Below, piece after piece: positions 39,061-47,674 of a stretch of DNA of 64,000 nt. The position numbers and the translations under genes were made by a program. Below the pieces are notes generated by a model. That model was given only the letters and a program-made list of their open reading frames with translations. It was not told where the DNA came from and searched no databases. Numbering within the stretch: position 1 is the stretch's first letter; each line of letters begins with the position of its first letter. Source of the stretch: Leminorella richardii (lineage in GTDB: Bacteria > Pseudomonadota > Gammaproteobacteria > Enterobacterales > Enterobacteriaceae); assembly GCF_900478135.1 (NCBI RefSeq), contig NZ_LS483470.1:2786501-2850500 (forward strand), in the 5' to 3' direction.

Positions 39061-40395
39061 CTACCCCGCTACAGCAGAGCCTTCCTCTTCCACCTTCTGC
39101 GGCGAACTGACTAGCGTCGATTCCGTTTCATTCAAATCGTGTCGCAGGTAGATCCCCAACAGCAGGCCCATAATCGACAGCGCTAGCACGTAATAGGCCG
39201 GAGCCATTGGAGTAAGCTTCATAATGTAAGTCACGCATACTGGCGTCAGGCCGCCGAAAATAGCGTAGGACACGTTATAAGAGAAAGAGAGACCAGAGAA
39301 GCGGATCTCCGCCGGGAAGGCCCGCACCATCACGAACGGCACGGCCCCCACGACGCCAACGCACAGCCCGGCAATCCCGTAAGTGACAAACAGCAGGTCA
39401 ACGTTGGTCGCCGAATGGTAGAACGTCCAGCTGGCCACCGCCAGCAGCAGGCTGCCGCCGATAAAGGTTTTACTGGCGCCAAATCTGTCTGCCGCCAGCC
39501 CCGCTATCACACATCCGACGCACAGCGCGATAATCGCTACGCTGTTGGCCTTCAGGGCAATAACGCGATCGATACCAAACTGGGTTTGCAGGTAGTTAGG
39601 CGTCATCAGGATAACTACCACGATCCCCGCTGACAGTAGCCAAGTCAGCAGCATGGAGACGACCACCGCACGGGGGTAGTTCAACACTACCGACTTTAAC
39701 GGAAGCTCCGCCGCCAGCGCCTTACGCTGCTGCATTTCAACAAACACCGGCGTCTCTTTCAGCCAGCGGCGCAGGTACATAGCCACTAAACCAAAAATAC
39801 CGCCCATAAAGAATGGAATGCGCCAGCCGTACTGATGAATGCTTTCCAGAGACATGGACGAGTTAATCACCGTGGCAATAAAGGAACCCAGCAGAATGCC
39901 TATCGTCAGGCCTGCGGTTAAAACGCCACAGGCAATACCGATACGCCTATTCGGCACGTGCTCTGCCACAAATACCCATGCCCCCGGCACTTCACCACCG
40001 ATCGCCGCGCCCTGCAAAATGCGCATCAACAGCAGCAGCAGCGGTGCCGCAATGCCGATGGTTTCGTAGGTTGGCAGCATACCCATTGCCAACGTCGGTA
40101 CAGCCATCAGCAGGATACTCAGGGAGAACATCCGCTTGCGCCCCACCAGATCGCCAAAGTGTGCCATCACAATACCACCCAGTGGGCGAGCCAGATAGCC
40201 CGCGGCAAAAATGCCGTAAGTCTGCATCAGCACCAGCCACTGCGGCATGCTGCTTGGGAAAAACAGCTCACCAATCACGACGGCAAAGAAAACGAAAATA
40301 ATGAAGTCGTAAAACTCCAGCGCGCCGCCCAGTGCGGCTAGGGTTAACGTCTTGTAGTCCTGCTTATTCAGAGGGCGATTTTTTTGCTGAATCAT
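39061..40395 (-). CDS. MFS transporter, metabolite:H+ symporter type
   Basis: A 444-residue major-facilitator protein with about 12 helices of the MHS subfamily (relatives are KgtP, ShiA and ProP). The family marks are LGGALEFYDFIIF in helix 1, ARPLGGIVMAHFGDLVGRKR in the loop after helix 2, RILQGAAIGGEVPGAWVFVAEHV and RRWLKETPVF. The substrate is not predictable; related proteins import dicarboxylates, shikimate or betaine with protons. It stands alone, leftward, with its own strong hairpin and 241 bases to mog. Confidence 0.85.
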   Translation of the reverse strand: MIQQKNRPLNKQDYKTLTLAALGGALEFYDFIIFVFFAVVIGELFFPSSMPQWLVLMQTYGIFAAGYLARPLGGIVMAHFGDLVGRKRMFSLSILLMAVPTLAMGMLPTYETIGIAAPLLLLLMRILQGAAIGGEVPGAWVFVAEHVPNRRIGIACGVLTAGLTIGILLGSFIATVINSSMSLESIHQYGWRIPFFMGGIFGLVAMYLRRWLKETPVFVEMQQRKALAAELPLKSVVLNYPRAVVVSMLLTWLLSAGIVVVILMTPNYLQTQFGIDRVIALKANSVAIIALCVGCVIAGLAADRFGASKTFIGGSLLLAVASWTFYHSATNVDLLFVTYGIAGLCVGVVGAVPFVMVRAFPAEIRFSGLSFSYNVSYAIFGGLTPVCVTYIMKLTPMAPAYYVLALSIMGLLLGIYLRHDLNETESTLVSSPQKVEEEGSAVAG

Positions 40396-40582
40396 AAAAA
40401 ACCATCGATTGCCATAGAGTGATAAAAATAGAACAGAGATTTCTGTAAAATATTTTTTACTATATCGTAATCATAACAATACACCAGCAAAGAAAGTATC
40501 TATTTTGTAAAAGCGAGGGCGGAATCGGTTAATAGCCAAATAAAGAATGGAAAATAGCCTTTGAGCCGAGCAAATGAGCTAG

Positions 40583-40608
40583 CGTTCGGCGACGGGTGCC
40601 GCCGAACG
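40583..40608. terminator. Hairpin downstream of mog
   Basis: CGTTCGGC and GCCGAACG pair around a 10-base loop, about 30 bases past the mog stop. No T run follows on either strand, so a terminator role is unsure. Confidence 0.4.
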
Positions 40609-40636
40609 GGAAAGGAATATAGAGCGGAAAAAGAAA

Positions 40637-41218
40637 CTATTGAGGGCGAACAGCACTCTTTGGCCGGAAAGCCGCAACCACGTCGGAATGGGTTTCCACG
40701 TAAGGGCCGTCCAGCAGCTGAATGCAGTAGGGAATGCTGGCGAAAATGCCCAACACCAGCACTTTTCCGCTTTCGTCCTTCACTCCTTCCAGCGTCTCTT
40801 TAATGGACTTCGGCTGCCCCGGCAGGTTGACGATCAGCGCCTGCTTGCGAATAACGCCGACCTGACGCGAAAGTATCGCCGTTGGCACGTAATGTAGGCT
40901 TATCTGGCGCATTTGCTCACCAAACCCCGGCATAATGCGATCGGCTACTGCCAGCGTCGCGTCCGACGTCACGTCGCGACGCGCCGGGCCTGTTCCGCCG
41001 GTGGTCAGCACCAGATGACAGCCGCGCTCGTCCACCAGCTCGCAAATCGCCTCTTCAATCATCGCCTGCTCGTCAGGTATCAGGCGGCTTAGGGTTTCAA
41101 ACCCGCTGCTGACCGCCGTCTGCAACCATGACTCCAGCGCCGGGATCCCCTGATCCTGATAAATACCGTTAGAAGCGCGGTCAGACACCGAAATCAGACC
41201 AATGCGTAGTTTGTTCAT
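40637..41218 (-). CDS. mog: Molybdopterin adenylyltransferase
   Basis: Mog adenylates molybdopterin before molybdate insertion in molybdenum cofactor synthesis. The 193-residue MoaB/Mog-fold product contains IGLISVSDRASNGIYQDQGIPAL near the N-terminus, the conserved LTTGGTGPARRDVT loop near residue 72 and the substrate-binding LIVNLPGQPKSIKETLEG near 128. The length is close to E. coli's 195. Co-directional talB lies upstream beyond four small genes; in E. coli talB and mog are direct neighbours. Confidence 0.96.
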   Translation of the reverse strand: MNKLRIGLISVSDRASNGIYQDQGIPALESWLQTAVSSGFETLSRLIPDEQAMIEEAICELVDERGCHLVLTTGGTGPARRDVTSDATLAVADRIMPGFGEQMRQISLHYVPTAILSRQVGVIRKQALIVNLPGQPKSIKETLEGVKDESGKVLVLGIFASIPYCIQLLDGPYVETHSDVVAAFRPKSAVRPQ

Positions 41219-41530
41219 AGTTACATCCTGCGTTGCTAAACCCTGTAGATATGGGTCGATATCATACGCTGATTGCGGCGGGTTTGGCAGTGTTGGGTGG
41301 TGAAGGGTGAAAATGCCGATCCGAGGGCCAATAGAAACGATATGACTAAATTACTGGATGAGCCCCCATATTTTCTAGCCGCTTTTTTGATATGATGCCG
41401 AGAATAACATCATTGCAGAAGTTACTGTTTATATCTGATTGAATTAAGGAAGATGATTAAATAAACATTAAAAAATCTGAGCTGGCCTCTGTCCTTATCT
41501 GAATATTAAATATGAAAGGAATCGTTAGAT
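41219..41530. other. Intergenic region between mog and an orphan gene
   Basis: About 310 bases, becoming AT-rich toward 41530. It must hold the divergent mog promoter and a promoter for the gene at 41531. No distinct element was recognised. Confidence 0.4.
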
Positions 41531-41998
41531 ATGAAAATGTTAGCAAGTAAAGTATTTGATGAACGTTCCCTACCATTAGGAGAAGATTATGGCGATTATA
41601 ATCTGAGCGTTCCGGGCGTTTCTGATTCAATTGGCATTTTTATTTCCGAGGCAACCATTGGGGATGACAACTCAATTATAAAAGCTGCCGCTTTTCTTGA
41701 TAAGATTGAAAAGTGGAATAATGATTGTCGAAAAATATTTTTAGAAACTGAGAATGCTATCGTAAAAGACTATTTTGAATTTTATTTAGAAGAAGTCCCG
41801 CACGTTTTTGAGACAGAAAATCCAAGCCAAATATCAACGCAAGAAATGATTAATAAATTGAAGCTAAACGGCGTTGCAAGCCATGGCCGAGGGGCGGAGC
41901 AAAGTTTCAATGTAGATTTCACATTAGGGTACGATCAGCTATTGGTCATGAACTTTGATGCCGATTTTTCAACACAAGATATTACTTGGGAAAGTTAA
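41531..41998 (+). CDS. Hypothetical acidic cytosolic protein (DUF2004-like?)
   Basis: A 155-residue acidic protein without signal peptide or membrane segment. I do not firmly recognise it. The layout, an N-terminal beta-rich part, then DNSIIKAAAFLDKIEKWN and YFEFYLEEVPHVF, and a C-terminal hydrophobic strand pair, vaguely resembles the DUF2004 family, some members of which sit near toxin systems. Its base composition is clearly more AT-rich than the backbone, which suggests horizontal gain. AAGGA lies ten bases before the ATG; an alternative ATG is two codons in. A GC-rich hairpin at 42050-42073 follows. Confidence 0.65.
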   Translation: MKMLASKVFDERSLPLGEDYGDYNLSVPGVSDSIGIFISEATIGDDNSIIKAAAFLDKIEKWNNDCRKIFLETENAIVKDYFEFYLEEVPHVFETENPSQISTQEMINKLKLNGVASHGRGAEQSFNVDFTLGYDQLLVMNFDADFSTQDITWES

Positions 41999-42177
41999 CA
42001 TACCGATTGCAATAATTCCCTTTTAGTATGTTGTGCCGACGAACTTAAAAACCGGCGCTGTAAACAGCACCGGTTATGTCTGGCTGAAGGGCAAAAAGCC
42101 AATAGGACGCCAGTACATAAACCTGACATTCAAAATCCATAAGAAACTAGCAGGGGCAATAATAAGGCTTCGGAAAA

Positions 42178-42675
42178 CTATTTTTTTGAGACCTTTATAT
42201 ATTCTTCAAGCTCATCACAAAAGCTCCCTTCATTTTGAAGGCCAGCACTTGCAATATCAGTCACTTTAATTTTCCCATCAACCTTTTCAAAGTCAATAAA
42301 ATAGCCAAAAGCCCCCTGATCGTCGCACATTCCCCTGAGTTCGTTTGGTAACCGCATATTAATCAACTGGACACACTCTTTATTTTCGGGGAAATGAATT
42401 ATGGATATTACTTCTGTCGAATTAGTTTTGATAGATGATTTCTTACGGTAAACCACTTCAGTCGATAGCTTAATAATATCTTCATTTTTCCTTAGAGCTG
42501 AAAAATCGGTCCATCTCTTCACTTTTTCTGATGAAATGTTCTCAATATACTGTACACCGCCCTTCGCCACCCCAATCACAATGCTTTCAGCCTCATCTTT
42601 TTGTATACATTGCTGAGCAAATGCAGAAGGAAACGAAGTAAAGAGCAAAACAACAAGTAGTGTGAATATTTTCAT
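42178..42675 (-). CDS. Hypothetical exported protein
   Basis: A 165-residue protein with a clear Sec signal peptide, KIFTLLVVLLFTSFPSAFA, cut before QQC at about residue 20. The mature part has five cysteines, which could form disulfides in the periplasm. No family was recognised. The ATG at 42675 is preferred over 42699 because of a GAAAGAGAG ribosome site and the canonical signal peptide. It is AT-rich like the gene at 41531, with which it converges, and both lie in the accessory stretch between mog and symE. Confidence 0.7.
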   Translation of the reverse strand: MKIFTLLVVLLFTSFPSAFAQQCIQKDEAESIVIGVAKGGVQYIENISSEKVKRWTDFSALRKNEDIIKLSTEVVYRKKSSIKTNSTEVISIIHFPENKECVQLINMRLPNELRGMCDDQGAFGYFIDFEKVDGKIKVTDIASAGLQNEGSFCDELEEYIKVSKK

Positions 42676-42864
42676 ATACTCTCTTTCACATGTATTCACT
42701 ATCTTCTTTCAATACCATTTCAGCCCTCAGAACTGCCGTACTTTATATAAACAGGCCATTATTTAACACATTCAGCAACGCTGCTCTGTCCTTTCAAAAA
42801 ATATTGCTACCCGCCTCGAAATTCCAGATTTTCATTTAATTACATCTGGACTTACCCTCCCTCA

Positions 42865-42880
42865 CTGATTAAATTTACAG
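42865..42880 (+). promoter_or_regulatory. Candidate LexA box before symE
   Basis: CTGATTAAATTTACAG fits CTGT-N8-ACAG at seven of eight fixed positions. It lies 80 bases before symE, and E. coli symE is known to be SOS-induced. Confidence 0.6.
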
Positions 42881-42887
42881 GTGATAT

Positions 42888-42965
42888 TTAACGCGATGCG
42901 AACGTGCGCCAACACGCCCGCACCGCTCATCACAGTCACTATTAAACAGGAATAGCAACAATGAC
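42888..42965 (-). ncRNA. symR: Antisense RNA SymR
   Basis: In E. coli the 77-nt SymR is transcribed opposite the symE leader and blocks translation. Here the minus strand opposite the symE ribosome site has the same layout. It ends in a strong hairpin (42893-42926, GCGGTGCG against CGCATCGC, 8 bp with one G-U, with a further GTG/CAC pair inside) followed by GTTAAAT. The sequence resembles SymR as I remember it. Ends are approximate. Confidence 0.6.
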
Positions 42966-43296
42966 TAACGCCGATTGTATTTCAGATCTGTTCGAACCAG
43001 AAGTCTCTCCCTCAAATAACCGCCAACTGAAGGTCGGATCTGCGAGCCGTTACCCGGATTACACCCGTATCCCGACAATTATGATGAAAGGCCAGTGGCT
43101 GGAAGAAGCAGGTTTCACCACCGACACCAAAGTAAACGTGCGGGTAATGAACGGCTGCATCGTTCTCACCGCCAAGCGGCCAGAGCCGGAACTGGTGCAG
43201 TCCCTGCGCCAGATGCGCAAGCTCTCCGCCCGTAAGCAAAAGCAGGTGCAGGAGTTTATCGAGGTGATTACCGGCAAAGCTCGTCGACTGGCGTAA
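42961..43296 (+). CDS. symE: SOS-induced toxin-like protein SymE
   Basis: A 111-residue protein with an AbrB-type swapped-hairpin fold. E. coli SymE resembles antitoxins in fold but acts as a toxin, long described as an RNA-cleaving protein and more recently linked to nucleoid condensation. Conserved stretches include FEPEVSPSNNRQLKVGSASRYPDYTRIP, GQWLEEAGF, VMNGCIVLTA and LSARKQKQVQEFI. Expression is expected to be held down by LexA and by the antisense SymR RNA, and both signals are visible. It is convergent with talB. Confidence 0.92.
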   Translation: MTNADCISDLFEPEVSPSNNRQLKVGSASRYPDYTRIPTIMMKGQWLEEAGFTTDTKVNVRVMNGCIVLTAKRPEPELVQSLRQMRKLSARKQKQVQEFIEVITGKARRLA

Positions 43297-43297
43297 A

Positions 43298-43342
43298 AAA
43301 AGCGTCCGAAGACGCTCTTCTATTGCCGGCCCGAAGGCCGGC
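43298..43342. terminator. Terminators between symE and talB
   Basis: AGCGTC and GACGCT (43301-43316) form a tetraloop hairpin. On the minus strand it is followed by TTTTTTTACG, so it ends talB, and on the plus strand by CTTCTATT. A second tetraloop hairpin, GCCGGCC/GGCCGGC, lies at 43325-43342. Confidence 0.8.
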
Positions 43343-43361
43343 ATCGTCAAAACAAAGCCGA

Positions 43362-44315
43362 TTACATCAAACCAACAATCATCGTTTCCAGCTTGCCCTG
43401 GTCAACGGCAAACTTGCGGATGCCGTCGGCCAGTTTTTCAACGGCCATCGGATCCTGATTGTGCTGCCAGTAGAACTCGGCTTCGGTCAGCGCCTGTGGG
43501 CGTGCCTTCACTTCACCGCTGTAGGACAGCTTACGCTCAAGCTCGCCCTGACTTTCAGACAGCTCTTTAAGCAGCGCTGGAGCGATGGTCAGGCGGTCAC
43601 AGCCGGCCAGTTCGATGATTTCACCAGAGTTGCGGAAGCTGGCGCCCATCACTACGGTGCTATAGCCGTGCTGCTTGTAGTATTCATAAATAGCGGTAAC
43701 GGAGATCACGCCCGGATCTTCCGCCGGAGCAAACTCTTTCTTGTCGCCGTTGGCCTTATACCAGTCCAGAATGCGGCCGACGAACGGAGAAATCAGGTAA
43801 ACGCCCGCTTCGGCGCAGGCGCGAGCCTGGGCAAAGGAGAACAGCAGGGTCAGGTTACAGTTGATGCCCTCTTTCTCCAACTGCGCGGCGGCGCGAATGC
43901 CCTGCCAGGTGGAAGCCAGCTTGATAAGAATGCGATCGTTGGAGATGCCCGCATCGTTGTAGAGCTTAATCAGGCGCTTGGCCTTGGCGATGCTGGCCTC
44001 GGTGTCGTAAGACAGGCGCGCGTCTACTTCGGTAGAAATGCGACCGGGGATCAGCTTGAGAATTTCAAGGCCGATATTGACCGCCAGCTTGTCGGAAGCG
44101 TCAACGATCTGCTGTGCGCGATCGCTGCTCTGGCTCTTAGCCCAAGCGATAGCGTCGTCGATCAGCTTGCGGTATTCCGGCAGCTGAGCGGCGTTCAAAA
44201 TCAGAGAGGGGTTGGTGGTAGCATCCTGCGGCTTGTAGAGTTTCATGGCGGCGATATCGCCGGTATCCGCGACTACCGTGGTGATCTTGCGTAAAGAGGT
44301 AAGTTTATCAGTCAT
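43362..44315 (-). CDS. talB: Transaldolase B
   Basis: TalB moves a dihydroxyacetone unit between sugar phosphates in the non-oxidative pentose phosphate pathway. The 317-residue product equals E. coli TalB in length. The Schiff-base lysine lies in DRILIKLASTWQGIRA (about residue 132), and the early block TTNPSLILNAAQ and the C-terminal HNQDPMAVEKLADGIRKFA are typical. The ATG at 44315 gives the family N-terminus (TDKLTSLRKITTVVADTGD follows); the frame is open 12 codons further upstream. Divergent from yaaA. Confidence 0.97.
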   Translation of the reverse strand: MTDKLTSLRKITTVVADTGDIAAMKLYKPQDATTNPSLILNAAQLPEYRKLIDDAIAWAKSQSSDRAQQIVDASDKLAVNIGLEILKLIPGRISTEVDARLSYDTEASIAKAKRLIKLYNDAGISNDRILIKLASTWQGIRAAAQLEKEGINCNLTLLFSFAQARACAEAGVYLISPFVGRILDWYKANGDKKEFAPAEDPGVISVTAIYEYYKQHGYSTVVMGASFRNSGEIIELAGCDRLTIAPALLKELSESQGELERKLSYSGEVKARPQALTEAEFYWQHNQDPMAVEKLADGIRKFAVDQGKLETMIVGLM

Positions 44316-44564
44316 GATCGTTCTCGTGTTGAGCCAGTCGGCCTTGGTCATTGGGATTTATCGATAATAACACGACTTATTTCGGGTGTAACGATGTCGG
44401 CTCTCGTTCTGTGAAACGATACAGCAACCAACCACCGCTATATTAATTAACCAAATGATAATAAGGATAAAATACCTAGCAGTTTGTTACCCTATTGAAT
44501 CTATCGATTTTTCCACCGCTGATTTCTGGTACATTGTTACGTAAATGTATTTCAGGAGCTGACT

Positions 44565-45344
44565 ATGCTGATCGCAATCTCCCCTGCCAAAACGCTGGAC
44601 TACACCAGCCCGCTGGTAACAGCGCGCTACACTCAACCCGAGATGCTGGATCAGTCTGAACGGCTGATAAAACGATGCCGCAAACTGACTCCCGCACAGA
44701 TCGGAAGCCTGATGAGCATTAGCGACAAGCTTTCCGGGCTTAATGCCGCTCGCTTTGCGGAATGGACACCCGAATTCACGCCGGAAAACGCCCGTCAGGC
44801 ACTGCTGGCGTTCAAAGGCGACGTCTATACCGGGCTGCACGTTGAGGACTTCAGCGAGCAGGATTTCGACTTCGCTCAAGAGCATTTGCGTATGCTTTCC
44901 GGCCTTTACGGCGTGCTGCGCCCGCTCGACCTGATGCAGGCCTATCGGCTGGAGATGGGCACCAAGCTTGAGAACGAGCGCGGTAAGGATCTGTATGCTT
45001 TCTGGGGCAAACGCATTGCCGAAAAGCTGAATCAGGCGCTTGACGAGCAGGGAGACCGCATTCTGGTCAATCTGGCCTCTGATGAATACTTTAAAGCGGT
45101 GCAAACCACAGCACTAAACGCCACCATCATCAAACCGACCTTCCTCGATGAGAAGAACGGCAAATACAAAATCATCAGCTTCTACGCCAAAAAGGCGCGC
45201 GGGCTGATGAGCCGGTTTATTATCAAAAATCGTCTGACAATGCCGGAACAGCTGGTGGACTTTAATCTTGAAGGCTATCAGTTTGACGAGAGCGCTTCCG
45301 CCGGGAATGAGCTGGTGTTTAAGCGCCCCGAGCAGCACGCCTAG
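44565..45344 (+). CDS. yaaA: Peroxide stress protein YaaA
   Basis: YaaA (DUF328) limits free intracellular iron under hydrogen peroxide stress and is under OxyR control in E. coli. The 259-residue product shows the family N-terminus MLIAISPAKTLDYTSP, the GLYGVLRPLDLMQAYRLEMG core and VNLASDEYFKAV. It lies between talB and thrC as in E. coli, except that yaaJ is missing. The talB-yaaA gap of 250 bases is the shared divergent promoter region; I did not recognise an OxyR site in it. Confidence 0.96.
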   Translation: MLIAISPAKTLDYTSPLVTARYTQPEMLDQSERLIKRCRKLTPAQIGSLMSISDKLSGLNAARFAEWTPEFTPENARQALLAFKGDVYTGLHVEDFSEQDFDFAQEHLRMLSGLYGVLRPLDLMQAYRLEMGTKLENERGKDLYAFWGKRIAEKLNQALDEQGDRILVNLASDEYFKAVQTTALNATIIKPTFLDEKNGKYKIISFYAKKARGLMSRFIIKNRLTMPEQLVDFNLEGYQFDESASAGNELVFKRPEQHA

Positions 45345-45386
45345 GCTGAACGCTATAACCTAAGCGTATTGAATCTATTAAGCATA

Positions 45387-45425
45387 AAAGCCCCCTTTGC
45401 CTCACAGACAAAGGGGCTTTTTTAT
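45387..45425. terminator. Bidirectional terminator between yaaA and thrC
   Basis: AAAAGCCCCCTTTG and CAAAGGGGCTTTTTT form a long stem with one bulged C and T runs on both strands. It serves convergent yaaA and thrC. Confidence 0.9.
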
Positions 45426-45435
45426 TAAGGTACGC

Positions 45436-46725
45436 TTACTTCGGCAGATCCATCAAAAAAGCGCGCAGCGGTGAAAAATCCGCCGGCAGATAGTGGGAAA
45501 GCAGCGGCAGCTCGGCTCTGTCCGCCAGCGCCTTCGGCAGCGGCAGCTCGGTCGCCAGAACCTCTTCCACCACCTCTTTAAACTTGGCCGGATGCGCCGT
45601 GCCCAGGAACAGGCCGTATTCGCCCTCTTTCAGGCTGTCGCGCAGCGCGCGGTAGGCGATAGCGCCGTGCGGCTCAGAGGTATAGCCCTTCTTCGCCAGC
45701 TCGCGCATTGTTTCACGGGTGGTTTCATCGCTAATGGCCTCATAGGCCAGGCTGCTTAAAGGCCAGTCTTTACGGCGGAACAGCTCCTCGATGCGCGGCC
45801 AGTTGTTAGGCTGGCTGACGTCCATGGCGTTAGACAGGGTAGCCACCGTCTTGTGCGGCTCCCAGCGGCCGCTCGCCAAATAGCGCGGCACCGTGTCGTT
45901 GGCGTTGGTCGCGGCGATAAAGCGCTTCACCGGCAGCCCCAGTGACTTCGCCAGCAGGCCTGCGGTCAGGTCACCGAAGTTGCCGCTGGGAACCGAGATC
46001 ACCAGCTGATTGCGCTGCTCTGGAGTCAGCTGAGAGGCGGCCTCGAAGTAGTAGCAAATCTGCGCCAGCAGGCGGCTGATGTTGATGGAGTTCGCTGAGT
46101 TAAGCCCCAGTGCGACCTTTAAGTCTTCGTCGTCAAAAGCCTGCTTCACCAGCGCCTGACAGGCGTCAAAATCACCGTCGATGGCAACAGTATGGATATT
46201 GCCGCCTAGGGTACAGAATAGCTTCTCCTGCAGCGGGCTGATCTTTCCGTTAGGGTACAGGATCACCACGCGAACGTTCTTCAGGCCGTAGAAGGCGTGA
46301 GCCACCGCTGCACCGGTATCGCCTGACGTCGCCGTCAGAATGGTAACGGGCTTATCCCCCGCGACTTCCGCCAGCATCTGGGCCATGATGCGACCGCCAA
46401 AGTCTTTAAACGCCAGCGTTGGGCCGTGGAACAGTTCCAGCGTGCCAATATCCTCTTCCACACTCACTACCGGAGCGGGAAACTGGAATGCCTTAGCGAC
46501 GCGCTCAGCGATGGCCTGCGCAGCAATTTCATCACCAATGTAGGCTGAAAGAATGCGGGCGCTGCGGCTGACGAGGTCCATCGCCAGCAGTTCGTTGATT
46601 TCTTGGGCGTCAAACGACGGCAGTTCGGCGGGGAAAAACAGCCCCTGCTGCTTGCCTAATCCTTGGCGCACCGCCTGACCAAAGCTGACCTGTTCGTTGT
46701 GATCTTTTAAGTTATACAGTTTCAT
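45436..46725 (-). CDS. thrC: Threonine synthase
   Basis: ThrC converts O-phosphohomoserine to threonine with PLP. The 429-residue product has the PLP lysine in GPTLAFKDFGGR (about residue 108), the phosphate-binding TSGDTGAAVAHAF block, and SVPSGNFGDLTAGLLAKSLG. The length equals E. coli's 428 plus one. It is the last gene of thrLABC and begins 18 bases after thrB. Confidence 0.97.
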   Translation of the reverse strand: MKLYNLKDHNEQVSFGQAVRQGLGKQQGLFFPAELPSFDAQEINELLAMDLVSRSARILSAYIGDEIAAQAIAERVAKAFQFPAPVVSVEEDIGTLELFHGPTLAFKDFGGRIMAQMLAEVAGDKPVTILTATSGDTGAAVAHAFYGLKNVRVVILYPNGKISPLQEKLFCTLGGNIHTVAIDGDFDACQALVKQAFDDEDLKVALGLNSANSINISRLLAQICYYFEAASQLTPEQRNQLVISVPSGNFGDLTAGLLAKSLGLPVKRFIAATNANDTVPRYLASGRWEPHKTVATLSNAMDVSQPNNWPRIEELFRRKDWPLSSLAYEAISDETTRETMRELAKKGYTSEPHGAIAYRALRDSLKEGEYGLFLGTAHPAKFKEVVEEVLATELPLPKALADRAELPLLSHYLPADFSPLRAFLMDLPK

Positions 46726-46743
46726 TGTGTTGACTGATTTCCA

Positions 46744-47673
46744 TTAGTTCAGTTGACGCGCGCCTGCGGTATCCAGACGGCAAATGTGAACGAAGCCTTC
46801 TTCATTCTGCACATAGTTTTTCTCAAGCCAGCTTTTCAGCCGCTGCGCCGTATCCAGACGATCGGTCACGGTAAACAGCGTTGGGCCGGAGCCTGAAATG
46901 CCGCACGCCAGCGCGCCGATGTCCTGAGCGGCTTTGCGCGCTTCGGCGAAGCCGGGCAACAGGCGGGTACGGTAAGGCTCCGCAATCACGTCCTGCATCA
47001 GCTTGGCCGCCAGCAGCGGCTGCTGGGTGTGGCAGGCGTGAACAAAGCCCGCCAGATAGCGCCCGTGGCGAATACAGTCCTGACGCAAATACTGGGCAGG
47101 TAAAATGGCGCGCGCCTCAGCGGTAGACACTTTAATGCCAGGGTAGGCCATCACCCAGTACCATTCGGCAAAGCCCGGTACGGACTGACTGATAATGCCG
47201 TTTTCTTCCAGCATTAGCTGCATGCCGCCCAAATAGCAGGGCGCCACGTTGTCGTAGTGAACGCTGCCAGAAATGCGCCCTTCCAGCTCGCCCATCATTG
47301 CCAGAAGCTCGGTTTCATCAAACGGCCTATCGCAGTATTCGTTCAGCGCCATTAGCCCGGCGACGACGGAGCAAGCGCTGGAGCCTAAACCCGAACCAAT
47401 CGGCATATTCTTTTCCAGCACCATCGCTACCGGCAACTGACGCCCGAGGCGCTCACAAAACAGCTCCCAGCACTGGTAAACAATGTTCTCTTTAGGCTCG
47501 CTGGGAAGCTTGCCGACAAAGTGCCCTTGATTCGTCAGGCTAAAGCTGTCAGCCGCTTCGATGCTGACGCAGTCCCCCAGAAGCGTTCCGTCAGCTGGCG
47601 AGACCGCCGCGCCCAGCACGTCGAAGCCGACGCTAACGTTACCAATGGAGGCCGGTGCATAAATCTTAATCAT
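46744..47673 (-). CDS. thrB: Homoserine kinase
   Basis: ThrB phosphorylates homoserine. The 309-residue GHMP-family kinase has the ATP-binding motif PIGSGLGSSACSVVAGLMALNE near residue 90, the N-terminal YAPASIGNVSVGFDVLG and the C-terminal GISGSGPTLF loop. The ATG at 47673 gives the family N-terminus; the longer open frame runs back into thrA. One base separates it from the thrA stop, implying coupled translation. Confidence 0.97.
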   Translation of the reverse strand: MIKIYAPASIGNVSVGFDVLGAAVSPADGTLLGDCVSIEAADSFSLTNQGHFVGKLPSEPKENIVYQCWELFCERLGRQLPVAMVLEKNMPIGSGLGSSACSVVAGLMALNEYCDRPFDETELLAMMGELEGRISGSVHYDNVAPCYLGGMQLMLEENGIISQSVPGFAEWYWVMAYPGIKVSTAEARAILPAQYLRQDCIRHGRYLAGFVHACHTQQPLLAAKLMQDVIAEPYRTRLLPGFAEARKAAQDIGALACGISGSGPTLFTVTDRLDTAQRLKSWLEKNYVQNEEGFVHICRLDTAGARQLN

Positions 47674-47674
47674 G

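Noticed and set aside
40583..40608. Firm intrinsic terminator for mog
   Set aside because: The hairpin is good but lacks a T run on both strands; listed only with low confidence.
42033..42269. 78-codon frame on the plus strand after the orphan at 41531
   Set aside because: It has a non-ATG start, no ribosome site and overlaps the 3' end of the exported-protein gene at 42178 in antisense.
42728..42754. Second LexA-like site upstream of symE around TACTTTATATAAACAG
   Set aside because: The arms are one base too close and the CTGT half is incomplete.
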